NCBI RefSeq assembly: GCF_020131355.1
Contig: NZ_JAHLEL010000007.1
Coordinates: 124,001 to 188,000, forward strand
DNA length: 64,000 nt
DNA from: Pseudonocardia sp. ICBG1293
GTDB lineage: Bacteria; Actinomycetota; Actinomycetes; Mycobacteriales; Pseudonocardiaceae
Reading direction: 5' to 3'
This document shows, piece after piece, positions 56,094 to 64,000 of this stretch. A model generated the notes under the pieces. That model did not search any database, was not told the DNA's origin, and was given only the letters and a program-made list of their open reading frames with translations. A program made the translations under genes and the position numbers. The stretch's first letter is position 1. Every line of letters begins with the position of its first letter.

Positions 56094-59000
56094 GTGACCA
56101 CCGTGACCAGCACGGAACGCCCGAGCACGTGGTCGGAGCGTCTCGACCCGCGGAACTGGAGCCTGGTCGCCAAGCTGGCGGTCGTCGGCCTGGTGCCCAC
56201 CGTCCTCGCGCTGTCCATCGGCGCCGTCCGCGTCGTCGACCAGGCGAACGTGGCCGAGGAGCTCGGCCGCGGGAGCGGCCTGGTCGACGTGCACCGCCAG
56301 ATCGAGACGCTGACCGGCGCCCTGCAGGACGAGCGCGACGCCGCGGTCCGCTTCGTGGCGGGCAACCGGCTCGGTGACCGGGCCGCCGTCGACCGGGCGC
56401 AGGCCACGACCGACCAGGCGCTGCAGGCGACCACGGCGGGGCTCGACACCGCCGAGCAGCAGGCCCCCGACCTGGCCACGGCCCGCCGGCAGGCGGACAC
56501 CACGTTCGGCCAGCTGCCGGTCATCCGGTCGCAGGTCGCCGAGGGCCCGACCCCGGCCGCCGACCTCACCGGCCGCTACACCGCGGTCGTCCAGCGCACC
56601 CTGGGGCTCGACCGGGCGCTGGTCGGGCGGCTGCAGACCGCGGACACCGCGGGACTGACCACCGCGATCGCCGCCGGGTCGAGCGCCCGCGAGGCCCTGC
56701 AGCTCCAGCGCACCGTCATCGGCGGCGCGCTCGCCGCCGGGACGCTGGAGGAGCAGCAGCGCGCGCAGGCGACCGGGGCCGAGGCCTCGTTCCAGGCCGC
56801 GGCGGGCGACTTCCAGTCCTCGCTGACCCCCGAGCAGGCCGAGTCCTTCGGCAACATCGGCGCCGGCCAGGCGAACGCCGAGCGCAACGCACTGCGCGAC
56901 CAGGCGCTGTCGGTCCCGCCGGGGGTCGCCCCGCCGGTCGACCCGAACGCGTGGGACGCCGCGGTCGACCGGTCCGTCGGCGCGGTCGACCAGTCCACGG
57001 CCGCCGCGGAGCAGGCGTTCGTCGACGGCCGGGCCGCGGCCGCGGAGCAGGCGGGCAACACCGCGGGCCTCAACTCCGTGCTGCTGATGCTCACGATCCT
57101 GCTGACCGCGGGCGTCATCCTGCTGCTGGGCCGCCAGATGGTCCGTTCGCTGCGCCTGCTGCGCAGCTCGGCGCTCGAGGTCGCGGAACAGAAGCTGCCC
57201 GCGGCGGTGCAGGGCATGCGGTCCGGGCAGGCCCCGAACGCGCTCGTCGAGCCGGTCCCGCTGGACAGCCGCGACGAGATCGGTCAGGTGGCGCGCGCCT
57301 TCGACGCCGTCCACGGCCAGGCGATCCGCCTCGCCGCCGACCAGGCCGCACTGCAGCAGAACGTCAACTCGATGTTCGTCAACCTGTCCCGCCGCTCGCA
57401 GGCGCTGGTCGAGCGCCAGCTGCAGCTGATCGAACAGCTGGAGAGCGACGAGCAGGACCCGGACCAGCTGTCGAACCTGTTCCAGCTGGACCACCTCGCG
57501 ACCCGTATGCGCCGCAACAGCGAGAACCTGCTGGTCCTCGCGGGCACCGACCTGGCGAAGCGGAACGTCGCGCCGGTGCAGGTCGTCGACGTCCTGCGGG
57601 CCGCGGTGTCGGAGGTCGAGCAGTACCAGCGGGTCATCGTGCAGACCCCGCCGAACGCCACGATCGCCGGCCGGGCCGCGAACGACCTCGTCCACCTGCT
57701 CGCCGAGCTGCTGGACAACGCCACGAACTTCTCGCCGCCGGACTCGCAGGTCGTCATGTCGACGACCCGCACCGCCGACGAGTCGCTGCTGATCGAGATC
57801 TCCGACCGTGGTGTCGGCATGATGGACTCCGAGCTGGTCGACGCGAACCAGCGCCTCTCCGGCCCGGCCGAGGTCGATGTGTCGGCCTCCCGGCGGATGG
57901 GTCTGTTCGTGGTCGGCCGGCTGGCCGCACGGCACCGCGTCGGCGTCCGGCTCGCCTCGGCCGCGGTCGGCGGCGGCTCCGGCGGGCTGAGCGCCTCGGT
58001 GACCGTCCCGCCGCAGCTGGTGCCCTCCGCGCAGCTGCCCGAGCAGCGCCGTGACGGCGACCCGGGCGCCTGGGGCGGCCCGCCGCCCCAGGGCGGTGAG
58101 CAGCAGGCGCCGCCGCAGCCCGCCCCGGCGCTGACCGGTGGCGGCGCGCCCGACGAGCCCCGGCCGGACTCCCCGGTCGCGGTGAACGGCAGCGGTCGCG
58201 GTGGCTCGCTGCCCTCGATGGTCGCGGGCTCCGACGGCCCGATGACCCCGACGTTCGAGACCGGCGCACCCTCGTCCACGGGAGCGCGCAACGGTTCGGG
58301 GTCGGGCCTGCCGACGCGCCGTCCGGGCTCGTCGCTGACGAAGAACGCAGCCCCCGGCGACGCCGGCGGGCAGCCAAGCGACGGGCCGGCGCCGACCCTG
58401 AACGGGTCCGCCCCGCAGGGGCTGTCGGCCTTCACGTCCTCGCCGGACGGGGCTGACGACGGCCGCGCACCGGCCGACGTCTTCACCCCGGCCGACGGCG
58501 ACACCGCCCGCGGCGCCGAGGCCTTCCGGGGCGGCGGGTCGGTCCCCTCCGGCAGAGGTGACGGCCCGTCCGGCGACGACGGCGCGGTGTCTCCCGGGAG
58601 CACCGGGACGTCCGGCACCGCCGACCGCGGCGACGGCGCCGACGACAGTGACCCGGCCCGGTCCGGCGGCGCCCCGGCCCCGTCGGCCGCTGCGGCACTC
58701 GGGCTGACGGGTGCCACCGCGGCGGCCGCCGCGGCCCGTGCCCGCGCCGACCGGGACTCCGACGACACCGTGGTGCTGGACCGCGCGATCGGCGACGGGC
58801 CCGAGGACACGACGACCGGCGCCATCGGCTCCGCCGCCGTCGGCGGCGCGGTCCTCGGCGGCGCGGCCCTCGGGGGCGCGGCCGTCGGGGCCGGTCGGGA
58901 CGGGGACACCGGCCCGGACACCACCGGGTCCGACACCGGGAGCACCGGATCCGCCGGCGACGGCGGGGACGCCCCGGACGACGGCGACGACGCGGTCGCC

Positions 59001-60113
59001 GACCCCGAGACCGCCGCGCTGCCCACGATCCGGCCCTCCGGCCGCGCGCCCATGGGCGGGCCGCTCCCGGCCCGCACCAACGGGTCCCGGCCCACCCCGT
59101 CGCGACGCCCGGTCATGCCGGCCCGCGGCGCCGGGCCGGACCTGCCGACCCGCGGCCCCGGACGTCAGGGACCGCCTCCGGCACCGGCCCGCGGCCCGCA
59201 GCAGCCCACGCCCCAGCGGGCCCAGCAGTTCCCGGGCACGCCCCCGCGCCCGGACCCGCAGCAGGGTGACCCGCAGGAGCGTCCGGGCCGGCAGCCGTCG
59301 CCGGGCACGCCTGCGCCGCTGCCGAAGCGCGAGGGCGGCCGGGCCGCGGGTCCGGCACGTCTCGCGGCGGGTGCCGCGGGCTCCTCGCAGGACGAGCTGT
59401 TCGCACCGAAGGTGCCCGTCGAGGGTGACCGGGGCCGGCTCCGGCGCCCCGGGGCGGTCGAGTCACCCCGGTCCCAGGCCGGGTTCGACATGGGTCAGAC
59501 CACCCCGATCTTCGACGACATCGCCTCGGCCTGGTTCCGGTCGAACCGTTCGGTGCCGGTCCGCTGGCAGGACGGTTCCACCCCGAACGGCGGCGCCCCG
59601 AACGGTGGCGCCCCGGACGACGTCGACCCGACCACGGTCTCCGCCGGGGGCGACGCCACGCCGCCCCCGTCCGGCTTCGCCTCTCCCGCCGACGACGTCT
59701 GGCGGCAGGCCCGCGAGGCCACCGACGGCGACGAGTCGGAGACAGCCGGTGACGACCTGACGACGGCCGGACTGCCCAAACGACGCCCGCGGGCGCGACT
59801 GCTCCCGGGCAGTGCGGCAGGATCGACCGTGCTCAGCCCCGCTCCGGCGGAGCCGAGGGACGCCGAGAGCGTCCGTGGCCGTCTCGCCAGCTACCAGCAG
59901 GGCGTGCGCCAGGGCCGGGAGAGTGCCTCCGGGGTCCGGCGCAACGCACTGGCCGGCACGACCGGGACGGTCGACGGCGACCCCGACCGGCACGACCCGC
60001 ACGACCAGCACGACCGGCAGGGCATCCGTGCCCCGCAGGACACCACCGCGACCGGCACCCCCGAGCCCGCCGCGGACCGACCGAACTCGTCCGACCCCGA
60101 GGAGAACCAGTGA
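56094..60113 (+). CDS. cvnA: Conservon sensor histidine kinase (CvnA-like) with a very long disordered tail
   Basis: 1339-aa membrane kinase. It has one N-terminal helix ([18 protein letters not shown]), an extracytoplasmic helical nitrate-sensor-like domain (about 50-320), a second helix ([16 protein letters not shown]) and a HAMP-like region. The family H-box is [20 protein letters not shown], then N-box [12 protein letters not shown] and G-box DRGVGM. From about residue 650 to the end it is Pro/Gly/Ala/Asp-rich low complexity. CvnA proteins form a membrane complex with CvnB-D, likened to a eukaryotic GPCR. GTG 56094 follows GGGAGA, and the stop overlaps the cvnB start. Confidence 0.9.
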   Translation: MTTVTSTERPSTWSERLDPRNWSLVAKLAVVGLVPTVLALSIGAVRVVDQANVAEELGRGSGLVDVHRQIETLTGALQDERDAAVRFVAGNRLGDRAAVDRAQATTDQALQATTAGLDTAEQQAPDLATARRQADTTFGQLPVIRSQVAEGPTPAADLTGRYTAVVQRTLGLDRALVGRLQTADTAGLTTAIAAGSSAREALQLQRTVIGGALAAGTLEEQQRAQATGAEASFQAAAGDFQSSLTPEQAESFGNIGAGQANAERNALRDQALSVPPGVAPPVDPNAWDAAVDRSVGAVDQSTAAAEQAFVDGRAAAAEQAGNTAGLNSVLLMLTILLTAGVILLLGRQMVRSLRLLRSSALEVAEQKLPAAVQGMRSGQAPNALVEPVPLDSRDEIGQVARAFDAVHGQAIRLAADQAALQQNVNSMFVNLSRRSQALVERQLQLIEQLESDEQDPDQLSNLFQLDHLATRMRRNSENLLVLAGTDLAKRNVAPVQVVDVLRAAVSEVEQYQRVIVQTPPNATIAGRAANDLVHLLAELLDNATNFSPPDSQVVMSTTRTADESLLIEISDRGVGMMDSELVDANQRLSGPAEVDVSASRRMGLFVVGRLAARHRVGVRLASAAVGGGSGGLSASVTVPPQLVPSAQLPEQRRDGDPGAWGGPPPQGGEQQAPPQPAPALTGGGAPDEPRPDSPVAVNGSGRGGSLPSMVAGSDGPMTPTFETGAPSSTGARNGSGSGLPTRRPGSSLTKNAAPGDAGGQPSDGPAPTLNGSAPQGLSAFTSSPDGADDGRAPADVFTPADGDTARGAEAFRGGGSVPSGRGDGPSGDDGAVSPGSTGTSGTADRGDGADDSDPARSGGAPAPSAAAALGLTGATAAAAAARARADRDSDDTVVLDRAIGDGPEDTTTGAIGSAAVGGAVLGGAALGGAAVGAGRDGDTGPDTTGSDTGSTGSAGDGGDAPDDGDDAVADPETAALPTIRPSGRAPMGGPLPARTNGSRPTPSRRPVMPARGAGPDLPTRGPGRQGPPPAPARGPQQPTPQRAQQFPGTPPRPDPQQGDPQERPGRQPSPGTPAPLPKREGGRAAGPARLAAGAAGSSQDELFAPKVPVEGDRGRLRRPGAVESPRSQAGFDMGQTTPIFDDIASAWFRSNRSVPVRWQDGSTPNGGAPNGGAPDDVDPTTVSAGGDATPPPSGFASPADDVWRQAREATDGDESETAGDDLTTAGLPKRRPRARLLPGSAAGSTVLSPAPAEPRDAESVRGRLASYQQGVRQGRESASGVRRNALAGTTGTVDGDPDRHDPHDQHDRQGIRAPQDTTATGTPEPAADRPNSSDPEENQ

Positions 60114-60538
60114 GGGCACCGCAGGCACAGCCCAGCCAGAGCCGTTTCGGCTGGCTGGTCACCAACTTCGCGGAGCGCGTCCCGGGTGTCGCGCACGCCA
60201 TCGTGGTGTCGACCGACGGGCTGCTGCTGACCGCGTCCGACCGGCTGCCGCGCGACCGGGCCGACCAGCTCGCCGCCGTCGCATCCGGTCTGGTCAGCCT
60301 GACCCAGGGCGCCGCGCGCTGCTTCGACGCCGGTGGCGTCGTGCAGACCGTCGTCGAGATGGACCGCGGGATCGTGCTGCTGATGTCGATCAGCGACGGC
60401 TCCTGCCTGGCCGTGCTGGCCTCGCCGAGCTGCGACATCGGCCTCGTCGGCTACGAGATGACGTTGCTGGTCGACCGGGTCGGCCAGCTGCTCACCCCGG
60501 AGCTGCGCGCGGAGCTGCAGGGCTCGTTCGGGCCCTGA
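60110..60538 (+). CDS. cvnB: Conservon roadblock/LC7 protein (CvnB-like)
   Basis: 142-aa roadblock/LC7 fold protein. [20 protein letters not shown] and [20 protein letters not shown] are the family N-terminal blocks. These MglB-like proteins regulate small GTPases, here presumably CvnD. GTG 60110 overlaps the kinase stop (GTGA). It lies 76 bp before the DUF742 gene, the standard conservon order. Confidence 0.93.
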   Translation: MRAPQAQPSQSRFGWLVTNFAERVPGVAHAIVVSTDGLLLTASDRLPRDRADQLAAVASGLVSLTQGAARCFDAGGVVQTVVEMDRGIVLLMSISDGSCLAVLASPSCDIGLVGYEMTLLVDRVGQLLTPELRAELQGSFGP

Positions 60539-60614
60539 GCCCACGACCCCGGACCCCAGGACGCGTTACCGTCATGCACCCCATCCCAGGATCGACCAGA
60601 GCGGGTGAGATCCG

Positions 60615-61319
60615 ATGACCCAGGACCCGGGTGGACACGGCCCCGAGCCGACGTTCGCCGACGTCATGAACGGGTTCAGCCTGGACTCCAAGCGCAAGCC
60701 GAGGAAGCGCCGATGGGGGCGCGACCGTCCGGAGGACGACGTCGAGCCGGAGGACGCCGGCACCGGGGCCCGGGTCCCACCGCCGGGACCGGCCGAGGTG
60801 ACCGGCCCCATCGGCGGGTCGGCGGCCTACGGGCTGCCGCCCACCCCGGACGAGCTGGAGGCCCGGCGCACCGGTGAGCGGCCGGACCGGCCGACGCCGT
60901 ACCCGGCACAGAACTCGGGGCCGAGCCCCGCGCACGACCCAGTGGCAGCGCCGCCGCCGGTGCCCCCGTCCGCGGGTGGCGCCTCCTTCGTCCGGCCCTA
61001 CGCCTGGACGCGGGGACGGACCAAGTCGGGCTACGAGCTGGCCGTCGAGACCCTGGTCTCGGTCAGCAACCGGGCCCGCAGCCAGCTGGAACGGCTGCCG
61101 ATGGAGCACCGCTCCGTCGCCGACCTGCTGCTCGAGCAGACCCGCTCGGTGGCCGAGGTCGCGGCGTTGCTGTCGCTCCCCCTGGGCGTCGCCCGGGTGC
61201 TGCTCGGGGACATGGCCTCGAACGGCACGGTGACCGTTCACCAGACCGCGAGCACCCCCGGCAACGCGCCGGACCTCGCGCTGATGGAAAGGGTGTTGAG
61301 TGGACTCCGTCGGCTCTAG
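60615..61319 (+). CDS. cvnC: Conservon DUF742 protein (CvnC-like)
   Basis: 234 aa. A charged, Pro-rich N-terminal half is unusual for the family, whose members are often about 120 aa. The C-terminal DUF742 domain begins FVRPYAWTRGRTKS and continues with SVAEVAALLSLPLGVARVLL and VTVHQ, a winged-helix-like fold. The last 20 bases overlap the cvnD start. ATG 60615 begins MTQDPGGHG. Confidence 0.92.
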   Translation: MTQDPGGHGPEPTFADVMNGFSLDSKRKPRKRRWGRDRPEDDVEPEDAGTGARVPPPGPAEVTGPIGGSAAYGLPPTPDELEARRTGERPDRPTPYPAQNSGPSPAHDPVAAPPPVPPSAGGASFVRPYAWTRGRTKSGYELAVETLVSVSNRARSQLERLPMEHRSVADLLLEQTRSVAEVAALLSLPLGVARVLLGDMASNGTVTVHQTASTPGNAPDLALMERVLSGLRRL

Positions 61320-61917
61320 GCCACAGCCGCCCCAGCCCGCGGCCGGGATGGCCCGTGCCGCGACGATGTCGGCCAAGATCGTGGTGGCCGGCGGGTTCGG
61401 CGTCGGGAAGACCACCTTCGTCGGATCGGTCTCGGAGATCATGCCGCTGACCACGGAGGCGGTGATGACCGAGGCGAGTGCGTCGCACGACGACCTCTCC
61501 GCCACCCCCAACAAGCGGTCCACGACGGTCGCGATGGACTTCGGCCGCGTCTCGCTGGACTCCGACCTGGTGCTCTACCTGTTCGGCACGCCCGGCCAGC
61601 AACGGTTCTGGTTCATGTGGGACGACCTGGTCCGCGGCGCGATCGGTGCCGTCGTCCTCGTCGACACCCGGCGCCTCGCCGACTCGTTCGCCGCGATCGA
61701 CTTCTTCGAGGACCGTGGACTGCCCTACGTGGTGGGCGTCAACGCCTTCGACGGGCAGCTGCAGCACACCCTCGACGACGTCCGTGAGGCGATGTCGATC
61801 GACCCGGCCGTCCCGATGGTCGTCTGCGACGCCCGGCACCGCCAGTCGACGAAGGAGACCCTGATCGCGCTGGTGCAGCACGCGATGCACCAGCGGATGG
61901 CGGCCGGCGCCCGCTGA
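61300..61917 (+). CDS. cvnD: Conservon small GTPase (CvnD-like)
   Basis: 205-aa Ras-like ATP/GTP-binding protein. The P-loop is VVAGGFGVGKTTFVGSVSEI. DLVLYLFGTPGQQRFWFMWD is the switch II region with the GTPGQ motif. The NKxD specificity motif is replaced by VVGVNAFDG, as is usual in CvnD. GTG 61300 is the first start; the internal ATG 61348 is possible. It should cycle under control of CvnB. Confidence 0.93.
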   Translation: MDSVGSRPQPPQPAAGMARAATMSAKIVVAGGFGVGKTTFVGSVSEIMPLTTEAVMTEASASHDDLSATPNKRSTTVAMDFGRVSLDSDLVLYLFGTPGQQRFWFMWDDLVRGAIGAVVLVDTRRLADSFAAIDFFEDRGLPYVVGVNAFDGQLQHTLDDVREAMSIDPAVPMVVCDARHRQSTKETLIALVQHAMHQRMAAGAR

Positions 61918-61927
61918 CCCCGGACCC

Positions 61928-61960
61928 GGCGGCGCCGGCACGAGGAGTGCCGGCGCCGCC
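61928..61960. terminator. Bidirectional hairpin terminator after the conservon
   Basis: GGCGGCGCCGGCA and TGCCGGCGCCGCC pair perfectly across CGAGGAG between cvnD and the convergent helicase-associated gene. Confidence 0.75.
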
Positions 61961-61980
61961 GAGGTCGTGCGCCCGCGGGC

Positions 61981-64000
61981 TCAGTCCCGCCCGGCCGGCT
62001 GCTCCGACCCGGCGTCCACCGGCGCGATCGAGGTGATGCGGTGCAGCTGGATGCGGCGGAGCTCGCCGTCCAGCGCGTCCCGGCCCTCGACGTACCCGCC
62101 GCCGACGGAGACCGGCGCCAGCACCCGGTCCCCGGCGACGCCGTGCGCGTCGACGTAGCCGATCCACACGGTCCGGCCCTCGCGCACCGCGTCCTGCAGG
62201 GACGCGAGGTTCCCGGTCGCGCCGGTCGCCTCACGGCGGCCCGCGACGCTGTCGCGCACCCCGGCCAGGCGGTCGCCGGCCCGCAACCGCTCGACGATCT
62301 CCTCCGCCCGCCGGGTCGGGGAACGGTCGACCACCCGGCCGGCGTCGCGGGTCCCGCGCCGCAACCGTGGCTCGGTGCGCCGCCCCTTCGGACCGAGGTC
62401 GACGACCGCGCCGCCCGCGTCCTCCGCGGCCGGGCTGAACCCGGCCGCGCGCAGCCCGTCCAGCACCTCGGCCAGCGGCAGCGAGGCGACCACGACGGTC
62501 GGCGCGATCCGGCGCAGCCCCAGCTCCTCGGCCGCGGGATGCGCGAGGACCTCGGACAGGAGCACCTCGTCGTCGGAGCGCAGGAAGCAGCTGACCGCAC
62601 CGCCGCGCAGCCTGCCGTGCCGGCGGGCGACGTCGTCGACGAGGTAGGTCAGGGTCTGCGGGACCGGGGTGCGCGAGCGCGCCTCGAGGATCGCGCGGAC
62701 GTCGTCGGCGGTGCGGCCGGTGTCCAGTGCCCGGCGCAGGCTGCGCTCGGTGAAGCGGTAGACCGTCGCGCCGCCCGCCGACTCGACCTCGGCCAGGATC
62801 GCCAGCTCGTGCGCGAGGTCGGCCGACAGCCGTCCCGGCGCGACGGCCGTCAGGTCGGCCTGCAGCAGGATCTCCTCCACCGGGGCGGGCAGCGCCGCGT
62901 GCAGCGCGGCGGCCAGCTCGGTGGGGTGCCGGGTGGGGTGTGCGGGATCCGGGCGCAGGGCCGGGTCGAGCAGCACCCGTCCGGCCGTGGTGAGCGCGTC
63001 GAGGGCGACCACACCGACCGTCGTCGCCTCGGCGACCGTCCAGCCGACCGTCTCGTCGCGCAGCCGACCGCCGCGCCGCGGGGCGTGCCAGGCCAGCAGC
63101 CGCGCCAGGTCCTCCGGGGACCCGACCGAGGTGCCGGGCGCGAGGTCCGCGAGCGCGTCCAGGACCCGTCGGCGGTCCCGTGCGGCCGGGGGCCTGCGAG
63201 GGCCGTCGGACAGGGCGGTGATCGGCTTGCCGGTCTCGTCGCGGCGCCCCACCAGCCCGGGCAGCCGCGGCAGCTCCAGCCACGCCTGGGCCAGCACCGC
63301 CCAGCGCGACTCCTCCCGGCCGGTCCCCCAGACGTCCCAGGTGGTGGTGGGCAGCCACTCCGGTGCCACCGACTCGGTCGAGCCGACGAGGTCCGCGGCG
63401 TGCAGGATCTCCAGGATCAGCGCCGCGGTCGGCTCGTCGGTGTCGGCCGCCTTCGCGGCGCGCTTGAGCTCGCGCACGCCGAACCCGCCCGAACGCAGCA
63501 CGGGCACCGACTCCCGCGCCAGCCACTCCAGGAGCAGGTCGGTGCGGCGCAGGAACTCCAGCGCGGCCCCGGCTCCGGTGCCGTCCACCAGGGCGGTCTC
63601 CCGCGAGCGCAGCGGTACGTCCGGCCGGGACAGGTCGAGCGGACCCATCGGTCGGTCGCCGCGCAGGGCGAGCGCGACCTGGCGGGGCAGCTCGACGGTG
63701 TCGGCGTCGCGGCGGACCAGCAGCCCCTTGGCCACCAGCGACCCGACCGGCCCGGCGGCGCCGTTCGGCGTGCGGGAGCGTCCGACCGGCGGGCCCTGGG
63801 CGAGGACCTCGAGGACCTTGCGCTCGTCCTCCTCCGCCCCGGCGAGCAGCGCGTCGAGCTCGGAGCCCGCAGCGGGCCCGGTGGCCGGGGCGCCGAGCCC
63901 GGCGGGCCACGGCCCGGCGACGTCCGCGGCCGCGGGGACCACCGACACCGCGTCGTCCGGGCCCCAGGCCAGCGCCCGGTCGCGCAGCGCGGCGAGGCCC
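61981..64000 (-). CDS. Helicase-associated domain protein (Rv0862c-like), 5' end outside the window
   Basis: At least 673 residues; the frame remains open to the window edge (it reads LAALRDRALAWGPDDAVSVV there), so GTG 63948 is internal. It resembles Rv0862c, the partner next to the XPB-type helicase, and has a helicase C-terminal-like middle region (VLAHPAAEELGLRRIAPTVV, LPLAEVLDGLRAAGFSP). The last 90 residues look like a WYL-type domain (TVWIGYVDAHGVAGDRVLAP, ELRRIQLHRITSI). Function is uncertain. Confidence 0.8.
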   Translation of the reverse strand, partial: GLAALRDRALAWGPDDAVSVVPAAADVAGPWPAGLGAPATGPAAGSELDALLAGAEEDERKVLEVLAQGPPVGRSRTPNGAAGPVGSLVAKGLLVRRDADTVELPRQVALALRGDRPMGPLDLSRPDVPLRSRETALVDGTGAGAALEFLRRTDLLLEWLARESVPVLRSGGFGVRELKRAAKAADTDEPTAALILEILHAADLVGSTESVAPEWLPTTTWDVWGTGREESRWAVLAQAWLELPRLPGLVGRRDETGKPITALSDGPRRPPAARDRRRVLDALADLAPGTSVGSPEDLARLLAWHAPRRGGRLRDETVGWTVAEATTVGVVALDALTTAGRVLLDPALRPDPAHPTRHPTELAAALHAALPAPVEEILLQADLTAVAPGRLSADLAHELAILAEVESAGGATVYRFTERSLRRALDTGRTADDVRAILEARSRTPVPQTLTYLVDDVARRHGRLRGGAVSCFLRSDDEVLLSEVLAHPAAEELGLRRIAPTVVVASLPLAEVLDGLRAAGFSPAAEDAGGAVVDLGPKGRRTEPRLRRGTRDAGRVVDRSPTRRAEEIVERLRAGDRLAGVRDSVAGRREATGATGNLASLQDAVREGRTVWIGYVDAHGVAGDRVLAPVSVGGGYVEGRDALDGELRRIQLHRITSIAPVDAGSEQPAGRD

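Overview
The window is very GC-rich actinobacterial DNA. Many starts are GTG, TGA/GTG and ATGA start-stop overlaps are common, and stop-free antisense frames are long. Gene content points to the Pseudonocardiales, most likely Pseudonocardia or a close relative (inference). Supporting points are a Streptomyces-type conservon, a nicotinoprotein methanol dehydrogenase with a mycofactocin methyltransferase nearby, and a block in the same order as Mycobacterium tuberculosis Rv0422c-Rv0440 (thiD, thiC, def, DUF3263, LytR_C/VirR, CDC48-like ATPase, pssA, psd, moeA, groEL2).

Positions 1-15.7 kb hold two peptide/nickel-type ABC import systems on either side of a ribonucleotide reductase operon. The left system (two permeases plus a fused ATPase) enters from outside the window, and its ATPase carries an apparent frameshift. 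A second set (lipoprotein, two permeases, no ATPase) lies at 12.4-15.6 kb behind an ArsR/SmtB-like inverted repeat. Between them lie a four-helix copper-protein homologue, a ferredoxin-like protein with a second solute-binding lipoprotein, a methyltransferase, and nrdAB behind a cobalamin riboswitch. NrdB has Phe at the radical Tyr position, as in class Ic (Mn/Fe) enzymes. metE (15.8-18.1 kb, opposite strand) has its own cobalamin riboswitch. A 171-bp core of the two leaders is identical base for base, so two B12-sparing functions share one switch sequence.

Positions 18.6-27.3 kb form a C1/redox neighbourhood: NDMA-dependent (mycofactocin-linked) methanol dehydrogenase, a MoxR AAA ATPase and a VWA protein that both carry His-Gly tracts, a quinone-oxidoreductase-like protein, an AhpD-like protein, the probable mycofactocin methyltransferase MftM, and two membrane proteins. 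At 27.4-29.3 kb a sensor kinase is fused in frame to its response regulator and has lost the H-box histidine. coxLSM-type form II molybdenum hydroxylase genes follow (29.4-33.0 kb). thiD and thiC come next, each behind a TPP riboswitch.

Positions 36-41.7 kb contain an F420-type nitroreductase, an ABC exporter and a divergent intact two-component system. Positions 41.8-51.6 kb are the conserved mycobacterium-like block, ending in groEL2 with two CIRCE operators. Positions 51.7-64 kb hold a WYL regulator with a divergent DinB-fold protein, a PspC protein, an XPB-type helicase, a complete cvnABCD conservon and a partial helicase-associated protein that leaves the window. No tRNA, rRNA, CRISPR array, insertion sequence or prophage gene was seen.
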